Shown: positions 25,428 to 35,253 of the stretch, one piece after another | How the letters are laid out: each line of letters starts with the position of its first letter | Numbering within the stretch: the stretch's first letter is position 1 | Origin: Alphaproteobacteria bacterium | Lineage (GTDB): Bacteria; Pseudomonadota; Alphaproteobacteria; JANQMY01 | DNA: 64,000 bases | NCBI GenBank assembly: GCA_028289425.1 | Contig: JANQPL010000012.1 | Coordinates: 186,001 to 250,000, forward strand | Reading direction: 5' to 3' | Made by a program: the position numbers and the translations under genes | Notes under the pieces: generated by a model | What the model was told of the DNA's origin: nothing | The model's input: only the letters and a program-made list of their open reading frames with translations | The model's database searches: none

Positions 25428-26228
25428 ATGACGATCCCCCAATTCTCAAAAGACGCCGATCCAGCCGAGATCGCTGACGCATTCAGTGCGGCCGGTTGCG
25501 TCGTTGTCACCGACGTTCTTAATGAAGCAGGCCGCAACGCCATCCGGGCGGAACTTGAGCCCCATATGGAGCGCGCACGAGTCATTCAAGAGGACGATCC
25601 GGAAGAGTTCTATCCAGGCCGGACGCGCCGCGTGACGGCATTGGTAACACGTTCTAAGTCGGTGACCGATCGGCTGATCGCACACCCGGTTTCCAAAAAC
25701 ATTTGCGACAGCTTCCTGTTGCCGAACGGCGAATTTGGCTATCAGCTGCATGTGACGGCCGCCTTGGAAGTTGGACCCGGTGCCCGCTCCCAAATCCTGC
25801 ACCGGGAAGAAGACTCATTCACGTTCTTCCCACTACCGCGTCCCAACCTGATCGCCGCCAGCATGTGGGCCATTTCGGACTTTCGTGCCGACAATGGCGC
25901 AACACTGATCGTTCCTGGCAGCCACAAATGGCCCGAAGAGCGGGTCGCGACCGATGAAGAGACGGTACAGGCGGAAATGCCGGCAGGATCCGTTTTGTTT
26001 TGGGCTGGTGGCTTGCTGCACGGTGCCGGCGCCAACACCTCTCAAGATTGGCGCTATGGCGTCATTCTCACTTATTCACTGGGGTGGCTGCGCCAAGAAG
26101 AAAACCAATACCTTGACGTGCCGTCCGAACGGGTCGCGGAGTTGTCACCCGAGGTCCGGCAAATTGCCGGCTTTGACATGTATCGGGCACTTGGGTTGTA
26201 CGACCCCTCTGCGCAGTTGGACCGTTAA
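25428..26228 (+). CDS. Phytanoyl-CoA dioxygenase (PhyH) family protein
   Basis: The ATG at 25428 gives 266 aa; the ribosome site is weak. It is a 2-oxoglutarate/iron(II) dioxygenase with the metal triad in HREEDSFTFF (H-x-E) and a distal His in GGLLHGAGANTS. The 2OG-binding Arg is probably in DWRYGVILTYSLGWLRQEENQ. The substrate is unknown. It is divergent from DUF2855 and upstream of an LLM oxidoreductase on the opposite strand. Confidence 0.87.
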   Translation: MTIPQFSKDADPAEIADAFSAAGCVVVTDVLNEAGRNAIRAELEPHMERARVIQEDDPEEFYPGRTRRVTALVTRSKSVTDRLIAHPVSKNICDSFLLPNGEFGYQLHVTAALEVGPGARSQILHREEDSFTFFPLPRPNLIAASMWAISDFRADNGATLIVPGSHKWPEERVATDEETVQAEMPAGSVLFWAGGLLHGAGANTSQDWRYGVILTYSLGWLRQEENQYLDVPSERVAELSPEVRQIAGFDMYRALGLYDPSAQLDR

Positions 26229-26287
26229 ACAAGTTCCCGCAGCGGCACCAAAGGAGACCCAGCTTGCCGGTGCCGGCCGTTTGGGGG

Positions 26288-27196
26288 TTAGCTGCGCAGG
26301 CTTGCGAGAAAATCCATGGTGCGTTTCATATCGCCCGGTTGCAGCTCAAAGGGGAAGTAGCACAGGTCGGTCACGCCAGCGGATTCCAAGCTGTTCATCT
26401 CTGTACGGATGAGAGTTTCGTCTCCGACAAGAGCGAGATCCTCCACACACTTGGCGCCTTCGCGGTCCAGCATGGCACGGTAGGATGGAATCTGTGCGTA
26501 GACGGCAAACGTCTCGGCTGCCAAGGCACGCGCCTCATCGGGTTTGTTGGTCAACATGACAGGGAAGCCGGCAACGACGCGAGGCCGGGATTTGCCCACC
26601 CGGTTCGCGCCTTCTTCCAAACCGGGCAAGACGTGTTGGTCGAGGGTTTTTAGGCCCGTCGCCCAGGTGATGGTGCCGTCCGCCAACTCGCCCGCAAGCC
26701 GCAGCATGGCCGGGCCAAGTGCCGCGACGAGTATGGACGTTTTCTCCCCGATGGGGGAGGGCTGAAGATTGACCGTGTAGTGCTCGTCTGCGTGCTGAAC
26801 AGGTTCGCCCCTCAAAACCGGGGCGATGATTTGAAGATAAGACCGCATGTGGCGTGCGGGCTTATCGTAAGAGAGCCCCCACGCATTCTCGACCATAAAT
26901 TTGTGTGCTAAGCCAATGCCAAGTGTGAAGCGCCCCTCGCAGGCAAGCTGCGTGCTCAATGTCTGTTGCACCATGGCAGCAGGATGACGTGTGAATGTGG
27001 GCATCACGGCCGTGCCGATTTCAATGCGCTTTGTGTTGACACCCAGGGCCGCGGCGGCGGTCATCCCATCAAGATGGATATTGGCAATCCGGGCGTTATC
27101 CAACCCGATTTCTTCGGCTGCTCTCCCGCGCTCGATCAGCCCTTTTAGTTCGGGCGCCGCGCCACTGCCTTCGCCCACCATCATTCCTATGCGCAC
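26288..27196 (-). CDS. LLM-class flavin-dependent oxidoreductase
   Basis: The GTG at 27196 follows AAGGA with 6-base spacing and starts the protein at the conserved VRIGMMVGEGSG. Longer in-frame starts upstream would add 26 non-conserved residues. The 302-aa luciferase-like TIM barrel shows GLDNARIANIHLDGMTAAAALG, RIEIGTAVMPTFTRHPAAMVQQ, RFTLGIGLAHKFMVENAWG and ILVAALGPAMLRLAGELADG. This matches the F420/FMN-dependent LLM group. Substrate and cofactor type are not determined. Confidence 0.88.
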   Translation of the reverse strand: MRIGMMVGEGSGAAPELKGLIERGRAAEEIGLDNARIANIHLDGMTAAAALGVNTKRIEIGTAVMPTFTRHPAAMVQQTLSTQLACEGRFTLGIGLAHKFMVENAWGLSYDKPARHMRSYLQIIAPVLRGEPVQHADEHYTVNLQPSPIGEKTSILVAALGPAMLRLAGELADGTITWATGLKTLDQHVLPGLEEGANRVGKSRPRVVAGFPVMLTNKPDEARALAAETFAVYAQIPSYRAMLDREGAKCVEDLALVGDETLIRTEMNSLESAGVTDLCYFPFELQPGDMKRTMDFLASLRS

Positions 27197-27394
27197 TGAA
27201 TTTCCTTTTTCGTTGAGCTTCCCCGTCATCCGGCGCCGCGCAGGCGCCGCCTTGTTGATTGCAATTTTGCACAAATTGAGAGGATTGTTGAGGAGCTTTG
27301 TCGCACCTGATCGGGCGCCCGAATGATCGTTTGTGTCCGTTCTTACCGCGTTTCGTCTTCCCGCTGGACGAGTTGTGGGGGCGTCGTCTCTCCG

Positions 27395-28108
27395 CTAGTG
27401 ACAGGCTGACGCTTTGGGGTCGCCATGGCGCGCGAAGGCATTCTGAACGGCTTTGGTCCAAAGGTCATAGCCGTCCAAATTCATGTGCAGGTCGTCGTCG
27501 ATAAATATGTCTTTCGGGGCGCCATCTTCCATCATCGCGGGCACGACGTTTACGAAAAACAGGTCGTCTCGTTGGTCCGCGAGACGCCTTACGAGCTGAT
27601 TGGCTTCGGCTTGTAACTCCAGCTGGCCGAACCGAGCTTTGGACGGTTTAATGGATATAAAGTAGACGGGCACGTCGCCGAGCCGGCGCGACTTTAGAGA
27701 CATGAGCGTTTGAAGATCGTCAAGTACGTTTTGGGGCGTTTTGTCAGCATAGATATCATTCTCGCCCCCATACAATACAATCGACCTTGGGCGATGGGGT
27801 GTTACGACCAAATCAAAGTACATAATGACATGTTCCAACTGGGCGCCCCCGAAACCGCGACGCACAATTTCTCTGTCGGCAAAATCGCTCTGTAATGTGA
27901 ACCAGAAGCGGATGCTGGAACTGCCAACGAAGAGCGTTCTGCAGGGGGGTATGCCCATCACCTGATCTTCAACAAGGAACGTGTAGATTTCAGTGGCGAA
28001 GGGTGAGTCTTCGGTTAGCGAAGGAACGGGTTCAGCGGCGTGAGTCTGATGCGCAACAAAAATCAGAAACCCCGCCAGACATCCCCCCCAAACGCGACAA
28101 AACCGCAC
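27395..28108 (-). CDS. Exported SGNH/GDSL hydrolase
   Basis: The 237-aa protein has a signal peptide (1-24, ending THAAE). The SGNH blocks are block I LFVGSSSIRFW (nucleophile Ser), block III LYGGENDIYADK (Asn) and block V DDDLHMNLDGYDLW (Asp-x-x-His). It is a periplasmic esterase or lipase-like enzyme; acetyl-ester removal from glycans is one common role of this subgroup. All catalytic residues are present. It is followed by the LLM gene on the same strand, with a gap of about 200 bp. Confidence 0.88.
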   Translation of the reverse strand: MRFCRVWGGCLAGFLIFVAHQTHAAEPVPSLTEDSPFATEIYTFLVEDQVMGIPPCRTLFVGSSSIRFWFTLQSDFADREIVRRGFGGAQLEHVIMYFDLVVTPHRPRSIVLYGGENDIYADKTPQNVLDDLQTLMSLKSRRLGDVPVYFISIKPSKARFGQLELQAEANQLVRRLADQRDDLFFVNVVPAMMEDGAPKDIFIDDDLHMNLDGYDLWTKAVQNAFARHGDPKASACH

Positions 28109-28253
28109 GTTCCTTCTCCTTTTCCGACGGACTTTCCATCACCATAGTCCAAAGGCCCAACAAGCGGCCAGTGCGGTGTGGGGACCCCCCCTCCGCCAAA
28201 TCGTTGAAATCACGGAAAAGTATGACCCTGCCTCGGAAGCCGAGGAACCGCCG

Positions 28254-29837
28254 TCATGTGTTGATGGATTCCTCATCCCCGTCGATGAGCTGACGCGTTT
28301 TTTGCAGCAGTTTTTCGAATGCCGTTTCAGATGACACTTGGGTCCAGTCTATTTCGCCGATGTTTCGAGCCAATTGTTTTTGGACCACCGTGGCATCGGC
28401 GTCCGAAGCATCACCTATCCTGTGTTCCACCCGGGAAGTGAGCGTTTGGGGCGGGGCGTCGAGCCATATCCCGGTGAAGGGCACCCCGCACCGGTTGGCA
28501 ACGTTGTGAATACCTTCCCGCTCCTCCGGATTGGCATAGACCGCATCCGCGATCACAGAGTGACCGTTTTCAAGTGCTGCCTGTGCGGCATCTTGAATGG
28601 ACTGGTAGACGCGACGGTTGACCTCGCTTGAATAGGCCGTGTTGTCCAACCGCGTCGTCTCATCCACCTTGAACAGCCGTTTACGGATCACGTCGCTGCG
28701 AACATGCACGGCGCCGGGTGCCGCACCAAGTTTGGGGGCAAGGGCCCGCGCCAGTGTGGATTTTCCGGACCCGGATAGTCCGCCGATGGCGATCAGCCGC
28801 GGTGCGGGGGGTGTCAGAAAGTTTTCGGCAAATGAAAAATATGTCTCGGCCTTGTCCGCCTCATGCTGCGCCGCGGCGATCTTTGCGCGGATGGCGGCCC
28901 GGATTGATAGAAAGAGGGGTAACAATGCAAGCCCGTCGAAATCGGATGTCCGCGCGAGATACTGATTGAGCACAATGTTGGCGGATTGCCGGTAGCCCCG
29001 TTCACACAAATCCATCAATAGAAACGCAAGATCGTAGTACACGTCGATGCGGGCCATATCGTCATCGAACTCTAGAGCATCGAACAAGGTGGGGCGGTCG
29101 TTCAGGCAAACCAGGTTTGCCAAGTGCAGATCCCCGTGGCAATGGCGCACAAGACCATCCGTTTGCCTTTTGCGGAGCCGGTCGGCGTAGGCGGCAATGA
29201 CTGTCGACAGCCGGTCGTCCATGGCCGCGACCCGGTCTCCGGGAAACACTTTTGGAAATTCCAAGAAAGCTTCTGTGTTTTCTCGGACGATCTTCTCGAC
29301 TGCTGCCAAGAAGTCAGGGTCGGTGGTGCGCACTTCGGCGCTTTCGTGAAAATCGGCGATCTGGTCCGCCAGCCCCTTCAACAGCCGGTCGTCCAATTGT
29401 CCGCGTTCGGCAAGGTGGTCCAGGCGTTGGCTTTCGTCGAACCGGCGCATGTGAACGCCCCATTCCAGGATTGTGCCGTCGGGTGGTGTATAGCCGTCGA
29501 GATTGAGCACGAGGTCTCCGTCCGCGGCGCGGTACACGGAACAAAGACCAACATACACATCAGGTGCCGTGCGCCGATTGAGTTTCAGTTCATTCGCACA
29601 CGCTGCTTTTCGTTTCTCAAGCGTCGAGAAATCCATATAGGGATAGCGGACGGCGCGTTTGATCTTGATGACATGGTCACCCGTCAAGAACAGCATCGCC
29701 CCATAGGTGTCGATGCGATCCACATGATCGACGGAGGGGCCATAGGTCGCAGGCGACGCCAAAAAGCATTCCACTTGGCTTTGATCTTCGACCAAATGGG
29801 GATTGGTTTCCGCGTGATCTGTGAGTGCGTCTGCCAC
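28254..29837 (-). CDS. Aminoglycoside-phosphotransferase-like / P-loop kinase fusion protein
   Basis: The 527-aa protein has two domains. The N-terminal domain (about 1-330) is APH-like with the catalytic HCHGDLHLANLV and the metal-binding LFDALEFDDDMARIDVYYDLAFLLMD. The C-terminal domain (about 345-527) is a P-loop kinase with Walker A GGLSGSGKSTLARAL and a lid region near HRIGDASDADATVVQ. Such bifunctional proteins are common in Proteobacteria; their substrate is unknown and antibiotic resistance should not be assumed. An FNR/FixK-like palindrome lies 61 bp upstream of the start. Confidence 0.88.
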   Translation of the reverse strand: MADALTDHAETNPHLVEDQSQVECFLASPATYGPSVDHVDRIDTYGAMLFLTGDHVIKIKRAVRYPYMDFSTLEKRKAACANELKLNRRTAPDVYVGLCSVYRAADGDLVLNLDGYTPPDGTILEWGVHMRRFDESQRLDHLAERGQLDDRLLKGLADQIADFHESAEVRTTDPDFLAAVEKIVRENTEAFLEFPKVFPGDRVAAMDDRLSTVIAAYADRLRKRQTDGLVRHCHGDLHLANLVCLNDRPTLFDALEFDDDMARIDVYYDLAFLLMDLCERGYRQSANIVLNQYLARTSDFDGLALLPLFLSIRAAIRAKIAAAQHEADKAETYFSFAENFLTPPAPRLIAIGGLSGSGKSTLARALAPKLGAAPGAVHVRSDVIRKRLFKVDETTRLDNTAYSSEVNRRVYQSIQDAAQAALENGHSVIADAVYANPEEREGIHNVANRCGVPFTGIWLDAPPQTLTSRVEHRIGDASDADATVVQKQLARNIGEIDWTQVSSETAFEKLLQKTRQLIDGDEESINT

Positions 29838-29897
29838 CGATTGTTTGCCAGTGCGCCTTAACAGAATTCACCGTAGCTTCTTCGTAGCGCGCTGGCG

Positions 29898-29911
29898 TTG
29901 ACCTGCATCAA
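29898..29911 (-). promoter_or_regulatory. FNR/FixK-like box upstream of the APH/kinase gene
   Basis: TTGAC-CTGC-ATCAA fits the TTGAY-N4-RTCAA pattern of FNR/FixK/Dnr regulators. It lies 61 bp upstream of the start at 29837. The same 11-mer GCGTTGACCTG begins the box at 35100 upstream of the P-type ATPase. Confidence 0.5.
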
Positions 29912-29973
29912 GGGGGCATCTCAGATAAAAGGCTGCTCTCCATAGCGCCCTTGAGACCGGCCGCCGCCTTCCA

Positions 29974-30357
29974 TCACTCGGGTTGCGCCGATCGCACATA
30001 CAAGGTCAAGGCGATCAATGTGGCGGCAATCTCAAAATAGAGCAGGGGCATGATGGTCTCGGGCGGCATGCCGGTGGCCATAATGCTCGCGACGCGTCCG
30101 ATGGCGGCACCGCTCATAAAGATGGCAACGAAGCCGAGCGCATCGCGACGGCGCTCTTGACGCAGAACACCCATCAGGAAAACCGCTGCTGCACCCAAAA
30201 AGATGCCGCCATAGGCTGAGCGCAGCATGTTGTCCATGCCGACGCTTCCTGTTTCCAAATCATATCGGGCGAGCAATAGGTTTGGATCGTACAGATACAA
30301 AATCCCGATGAGACCGATTGCAATCGCGTTGAAGGCAAGAAAAATTCGAGAGGCCAT
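29974..30357 (-). CDS. DUF4345 domain-containing membrane protein
   Basis: The ATG at 30357 follows AAGGAG with 8-base spacing. The 127-aa product has four predicted membrane helices (FLAFNAIAIGLIGILYL, AYGGIFLGAAAVFLMGV, ALGFVAIFMSGAAIGRVASI, LLYFEIAATLIALTLYV). The pattern of the DUF4345 family is present, including the conserved RS.YGG..LG. Its function is unknown. It stands alone on the minus strand. Confidence 0.85.
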   Translation of the reverse strand: MASRIFLAFNAIAIGLIGILYLYDPNLLLARYDLETGSVGMDNMLRSAYGGIFLGAAAVFLMGVLRQERRRDALGFVAIFMSGAAIGRVASIMATGMPPETIMPLLYFEIAATLIALTLYVRSAQPE

Positions 30358-30455
30358 TGCTCCGGCTCCTTGTTCCGGCAAAATAACGGATCACGTTGCC
30401 GGTCGGGCAAGGCCGCTGGCGGCGACCCAATAGGCCCGACCGGATCTAAATCTGC

Positions 30456-30869
30456 CTAGCTAGCGTGTTGTTGCGCCATTTTCGCTTCATGGGCGGCAAG
30501 CCAGGCCGCTTCCTCGCCTGGCTCGGGCATGATGTCGCCCCCCTCCATCACCCAGCTCGCCGGTGTGTCGACGATCATGGTAACGATGTCATCGGCGGCG
30601 ATATCCGCTTGAGTGTGGATGGCGTGACGTGCCTGGTCGGCAATCTGTTTCTTTTGCGCTTCCGTGCGACCTGCACGGATGCTGCCGAACAGCAAAGCCC
30701 TCTTGCCATTGAGCGACCATTGGGGCGCGTCCTCGAAAAAGAAGACGTGGACGAAGGTGGCGGGCGCGCCCGTCACGTCACAATGGATGCGGGTCACGTC
30801 TTCGGCGATCTTGGATTTGGCAGCGTTACTGATCGCGCCTTTGGCGGCGTTACAGATGTAAAGCGGCAT
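30456..30869 (-). CDS. Tautomerase-superfamily protein (cis-CaaD-like)
   Basis: The 137-aa protein begins MPLYICNAAKGAISNAAKSK, so after Met removal the N-terminal Pro is free to act as the catalytic base, as in tautomerases. Size and the segments FVHVFFFEDAPQWSLNGKRA and RTEAQKKQIADQARHAI match the cis-3-chloroacrylate dehalogenase/tautomerase_3 group. The reaction is unknown: tautomerase or hydratase. It lies 9 bp downstream of a second small tautomerase-like gene, and both are divergent from a LysR gene. Confidence 0.85.
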   Translation of the reverse strand: MPLYICNAAKGAISNAAKSKIAEDVTRIHCDVTGAPATFVHVFFFEDAPQWSLNGKRALLFGSIRAGRTEAQKKQIADQARHAIHTQADIAADDIVTMIVDTPASWVMEGGDIMPEPGEEAAWLAAHEAKMAQQHAS

Positions 30870-30878
30870 GATGGTCTC

Positions 30879-31199
30879 CTATTGGGGTTGAGGATCGTTG
30901 ATGACGGCAACGATCTCGTTGATCGAACATCCGGTCTCACCCGTCCAAAGATCGCAAAGGTCTTGCAACAAAGACACGCGGGTTTCTTGGGCGACCGGCT
31001 GCTCAGCGGTGAAAGACACGATGGAAGAGGTGGACGGCTTGGCGGCGGTAAAGCCGCTTGCCGCCGGCACGGCGGTCCAATGGACGGACGCCGGCTGGCC
31101 AAAGGCCTTTTCGGAGAAAGTGTTCAGTTTTTCAGTGAGCGCGGCCTGGCTTTTATCTGGGGTTTGGCCCGCTTGAACCACACACATGCAACGGATCAT
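30879..31199 (-). CDS. Small tautomerase-fold-like protein without N-terminal Pro
   Basis: The ATG at 31199 follows GGGAGA with 8-base spacing and gives 106 aa. Its length, strand pattern and C-terminal segment (TRVSLLQDLCDLWTGETGCSINEIVAVINDP) resemble tautomerase-like proteins. It is encoded directly upstream of a true tautomerase. Residue 2 is Ile, so the usual catalytic Pro1 is absent. It could be a structural partner in a hetero-oligomer or use different chemistry. The family relation is an inference. Confidence 0.65.
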   Translation of the reverse strand: MIRCMCVVQAGQTPDKSQAALTEKLNTFSEKAFGQPASVHWTAVPAASGFTAAKPSTSSIVSFTAEQPVAQETRVSLLQDLCDLWTGETGCSINEIVAVINDPQPQ

Positions 31200-31344
31200 C
31201 GGCGTTCTCTCCCTTTTCACTGGATCGTCTGCAGGGAAAGATAAGGGTTGTTCAGTGATAAATAAAATGAATATATTTCGTATCTGCTCGTACAAAACTG
31301 AATAACAAATTCGCGGAACAAAACCACTCAAATAGGTGGACATC

Positions 31345-32232
31345 ATGGACATCTCGGACATCGACCTTATTCGGGCTATCGTCAGTACGGGGAGTATTTC
31401 TGAAGCAAGCGCCACCTTAAATCAGTCACAACCCACTCTCAGCCGGAAACTGTCGCGGCTGGAAGATCAACTCAATGTTCGACTGTTTCGCCGATCTCCA
31501 AAGGGGCTCGTGCCCACGGATCTGGCCACGTCCATTTTGTCAAAGGCGGCGCCGCTCGATCACAAGCTGCGCGAAATCGAACGTCATGTGGAGCTCGTGA
31601 CGCAGTTGGAAACGGGGACGATTAATTTGGGGGTCGGGCCGATCATCGAGCAGATGTTGTTGCCCGACGTGCTCAGCCGCTTTGTCGAGACAACGGGAGA
31701 GGTTGCTCTATCGATCGTGACGGAGAATGCGTCGACCCTCCTGCAGATGTTCCAGGCATCGGAGCTCGATTTGGTTGTCGGTCCGTTTCGGGCAGGCGAC
31801 CGCAAGAGTAAAGATATGTTGGTCTTGCCCATGATCGAAGACGACATTGTCGCCATTGCACGCAAGAACCATCCCCTCTTTAAGCTGAAGAAAGTGGATA
31901 AAGGGGTGCTGAGCGGTTTTCCATTGGCCGCGCCCAATACCAGTGAGGCGGCGCGGCAAGCCCAAGGCGGACCGACACTCCCCAGACCGAAGATTCGCTC
32001 GGACAATTATGATCTGTTGAAGAAAATCGTCGTCAAGAGCGACATGCTCTGTGTTGGCCCAAGGGCCGTCTTCAAGCATGAAATTGAGAACGGGCAACTT
32101 CGCGAAGTGAAGATCAATTTACGCATCACATGGGAAAGCGCGCTTCTCATCAGGTCCGAAACTATGTTGGCGCCCCTGGCCCGGCACTTGGTGACCCTTT
32201 TTGAAGACGCAAATGAACGGCTTAAACCATGA
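31345..32232 (+). CDS. LysR-family transcriptional regulator
   Basis: The ATG at 31345 follows AGGTGG with 5-base spacing; a GTG nine bases earlier is also in frame. The 295-aa protein has the N-terminal LysR helix-turn-helix (DIDLIRAIVSTGSISEASAT, LNQSQPTLSRKLSRLEDQLN) and a periplasmic-binding-like effector domain from about residue 90. It is divergent from the two tautomerase-fold genes, with a 145-bp AT-rich region between, so these are its likely targets. Confidence 0.9.
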   Translation: MDISDIDLIRAIVSTGSISEASATLNQSQPTLSRKLSRLEDQLNVRLFRRSPKGLVPTDLATSILSKAAPLDHKLREIERHVELVTQLETGTINLGVGPIIEQMLLPDVLSRFVETTGEVALSIVTENASTLLQMFQASELDLVVGPFRAGDRKSKDMLVLPMIEDDIVAIARKNHPLFKLKKVDKGVLSGFPLAAPNTSEAARQAQGGPTLPRPKIRSDNYDLLKKIVVKSDMLCVGPRAVFKHEIENGQLREVKINLRITWESALLIRSETMLAPLARHLVTLFEDANERLKP

Positions 32233-32253
32233 AAGTCTCTAATGGAAGGTGTA

Positions 32254-35010
32254 TCACCGCCGCAGTCGCCGCGTGATCGCTTTTTCCAATTCGACGATGA
32301 CAAACAAAACCACGCCCGATGCCAAAACCAATCCCCAAGAGGCGAGATCCATGTTTGCCGTATCAAACAGCTCTTGCAGGGGCGGGGCATAGGTAAACCC
32401 GAGCTGGAATAGGATCACCAACAGAATTGCTCCGTACACCATGCGGTTGCCACGCAGGCTGCTTGGCGTCCAAGACGGTGCGTGAATATGGCGGCAGTTC
32501 AACAAATTCGCGATCTCGCCGGCGACCACGCCGTTGACGACCACGGTTCTTGCAAGGTCGACGGAAGCGCCATTGGCGACCATCCATTCAAAAAGCACAA
32601 AAGCGATGGCCGTGAGGATCGCCGTCACCACCACAATGCGCCAAATAAGGTAATTGTTCAGAATACGTTCACCGGGCCGGCGCGGTGCCCGGTCCATCAC
32701 GTCGGTTTCGGCGCGTTCAAACGCCAACGCCAAACCAAGAGTGATCATGGTGACCATGTTCACCCACAGAATTTGAAGCGGCGTAATCGGCAGTGCGTGT
32801 CCGGCCATCACGGCCGCAATGATGGTCATGGCTTCGCCGCTGCTTGTCGGCAGGACGAACAGGATGGTCTTGATCAGATTGTCATAGACCGTGCGGCCTT
32901 CTTCCACCGCACTGACGATGGTGGCGAAATTGTCATCGGCAAGAACCATTTCGGCCGCTTCTTTGGCGGCTTCGGTACCTTTGACGCCCATGGATACACC
33001 GATATCGGCGCGCTTGAGCGCCGGTGCGTCGTTTACCCCATCGCCGGTCATGGCCACCACATGGCCATGGTTTTGAAGGGCTTTGACGATCCGCAGTTTT
33101 TGTTCAGGCGTTGTGCGCGCGAACACATTGACGTTTTCCGCGACGTCGTCGAGTTCCATGTCCGAGAGCCGGTCGAGCTCGGTGCCGGACACAACGCCAT
33201 CATGCACCAGTCCGAACCGCGCCGCGATCGCATGAGCGGTTGCCGCATGATCGCCGGTAATCATCTTGACGCGGATACCTGCCTGTTGACAGCTTTCGAC
33301 CGCCTGAGGCGCGTCCGTGCGCGGAGGATCGATAATGCCGAACAGCGCGATCAAGACGAAATCGTCGCGAATGTCGGTGAAGTTCAGTTCGTCTTGTCCC
33401 TCGTCGCCGGGCCGGAAGGCAATGGCAAGCACCCGCAACCCTTGGGATGCCATGGCATCCACTTGCGCCACCCAATGATCGCGGTCGAGCGGTAGTGCCT
33501 GATCCCCAACAAGCTGCTGTGCACACATGTCGACGATACGTTCCGGTGCCCCCTTCAAATAGACCTGCCGATGGCCTTCATGATCATGGTGCAGCGTCGC
33601 CATGAACTTATGCTCAGACTCAAATGGAATGAGATCGAGCCGGCTATGGGCCTGCCGTTCGAACGGCACATCGAACCCAGCCTTCATGGCGAAGGTGAGC
33701 AGTGCCCCATCGGTCGGATTGCCGTGCAGTTTTTGAGTACCGTCGGACTCGTAGAACTCACCATCATTGCACAGTGTTGCGGCGCGTCCCGCCACCAAGA
33801 GTTCCGGGTGCCCGTCGACGCTGACAATTTCTCCGCCTCTTTCGGAGATGGCGCCGACGGGGGCATATCCGCTTCCCGCCACATCGTACGTGTTGGATGA
33901 AGTGAGCACGGCCTGCACCGTCAGCTCGTTTTTTGTCAGCGTGCCCGTTTTATCGGAGCAGATGACGGTAACGGAGCCTAAAGTCTCCACAGCCGGGAGC
34001 TTGCGGATAATGGCGCTTCGCTGGGCCATCCGCGTGACCCCCAAGGCCATGGTGATGGTCATCACGGCGGGCAGGCCTTCGGGTATTGCGGCAACCGCCA
34101 ATCCGACTGCTGCAAGGAACGCTTCGTTGACCACCATGTCCCGCAGGTAGATTCCCACGAACAAGGTTACCGCCGCCAACAGCAGTATGACCACGGTCAG
34201 TGTACGTCCGAACTGGCTGATTTCGCGAAGCAGTGGCGTGGTGACTTTCTCCACGCCTGCAAGAAGAGTGCTGATGCGTCCGATTTCGGTCTCTGCGCCC
34301 GTCGCAACGACGACACCTCTGCCCGTGCCGTAAGATACATAGGTACCGGCAAACGCCATGCTACTGCGGTCGCCCAGGGCGGCCCCGCCGTCCACCACCT
34401 GCGGGGATTTATCGACCGCCTCCGACTCACCCGTCAGCGATGCCTCCTGGATTTGCAGACTTGATGAGGTCACGATCCGCAAGTCCGCGGGCACCCGATC
34501 CCCCGACCGCAACAGGACAATGTCGCCGGGCACCAGCACAGATGCATCGACCACATCGGGATGGCCATTGCGCAAGACATTGGCTTGGGGCGCCAACAGG
34601 GAGCTGACCGCAAGCAGGGCGCGTTCCGCTCGGCCTTCCTGAATGAACCCGACGATTGCATTGACCAAAACGACACCCACGATGACGGAGGTGTCGGTCC
34701 AATGCTGCAAGAGCCCGGTAATGACGGCCGCGCCCAACAGAACAAAGATGATGACATTGTTGAATTGATCGAAGAAGCGCAAAACCGGGCCACGGCGCTT
34801 TGCTTCCGGCATTTTGTTCGCGCCGTAAACCTTCAAACGCGAACTAGCTTCTTGCGACGACAGGCCGGTTTGGTCATCCGTGTCGACGGCTTTGATCGTG
34901 TCTTCGGCAGTTAATGCGTGGAACGGAGGCGCAACGGAGCGGGCCTTCGGTCTCCAGAGTCTTTTGCGTGAGGGCTCACGAAGGGCGGGTGACCTTGTTG
35001 TATCGTCCAT
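32254..35010 (-). CDS. Cation-transporting P-type ATPase (P2, SERCA-like)
   Basis: The 918-aa protein has an N-terminal cation ATPase domain, the actuator loop [10 protein letters not shown], transmembrane motif [12 protein letters not shown], phosphorylation site [12 protein letters not shown] and hinge motif [19 protein letters not shown], then four or more C-terminal helices ([20 protein letters not shown]). The PEGLP motif places it in the P2 group that moves Ca2+ or Na+/K+-type ions; the ion is not certain. An AGGA ribosome site precedes the ATG. An FNR/FixK-like palindrome lies about 93 bp upstream, suggesting induction under low oxygen. Confidence 0.92.
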   Translation of the reverse strand: MDDTTRSPALREPSRKRLWRPKARSVAPPFHALTAEDTIKAVDTDDQTGLSSQEASSRLKVYGANKMPEAKRRGPVLRFFDQFNNVIIFVLLGAAVITGLLQHWTDTSVIVGVVLVNAIVGFIQEGRAERALLAVSSLLAPQANVLRNGHPDVVDASVLVPGDIVLLRSGDRVPADLRIVTSSSLQIQEASLTGESEAVDKSPQVVDGGAALGDRSSMAFAGTYVSYGTGRGVVVATGAETEIGRISTLLAGVEKVTTPLLREISQFGRTLTVVILLLAAVTLFVGIYLRDMVVNEAFLAAVGLAVAAIPEGLPAVMTITMALGVTRMAQRSAIIRKLPAVETLGSVTVICSDKTGTLTKNELTVQAVLTSSNTYDVAGSGYAPVGAISERGGEIVSVDGHPELLVAGRAATLCNDGEFYESDGTQKLHGNPTDGALLTFAMKAGFDVPFERQAHSRLDLIPFESEHKFMATLHHDHEGHRQVYLKGAPERIVDMCAQQLVGDQALPLDRDHWVAQVDAMASQGLRVLAIAFRPGDEGQDELNFTDIRDDFVLIALFGIIDPPRTDAPQAVESCQQAGIRVKMITGDHAATAHAIAARFGLVHDGVVSGTELDRLSDMELDDVAENVNVFARTTPEQKLRIVKALQNHGHVVAMTGDGVNDAPALKRADIGVSMGVKGTEAAKEAAEMVLADDNFATIVSAVEEGRTVYDNLIKTILFVLPTSSGEAMTIIAAVMAGHALPITPLQILWVNMVTMITLGLALAFERAETDVMDRAPRRPGERILNNYLIWRIVVVTAILTAIAFVLFEWMVANGASVDLARTVVVNGVVAGEIANLLNCRHIHAPSWTPSSLRGNRMVYGAILLVILFQLGFTYAPPLQELFDTANMDLASWGLVLASGVVLFVIVELEKAITRRLRR

Positions 35011-35099
35011 ACGAATCCTGACCGCGGCAAGCGGTTTATGACAATTAGATTACAGTCGTTGAAGAGCCCAATCTCATTTTGTCGATTCGCGACACGCCT

Positions 35100-35119
35100 G
35101 CGTTGACCTGTGTCAACGC
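35100..35119 (-). promoter_or_regulatory. Perfect palindrome, FNR/FixK-like box upstream of P-type ATPase
   Basis: GCGTTGAC-CTGT-GTCAACGC is a perfect inverted repeat containing TTGAC-N4-GTCAA. It is placed 93 bp upstream of the ATPase start and after the TetR gene stop, so only the ATPase can be its target. Confidence 0.5.
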
Positions 35120-35253
35120 CGGTCTTTCAAGTTACGGCGCGGGCTTGCGCCACTGTCGCGCTCCCCGATCAATCAATTCAATCGTCTCGGCAGAGAGGTC
35201 GGGCAATAGTGAATTGACCTCCTGCATGGAGGACAATTGGGGCGTATCGCCAG

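Noticed and set aside
28254-29837. Aminoglycoside resistance gene
   Set aside because: The APH-like domain is fused to a P-loop kinase in a widespread housekeeping arrangement; there is no evidence for antibiotic modification.
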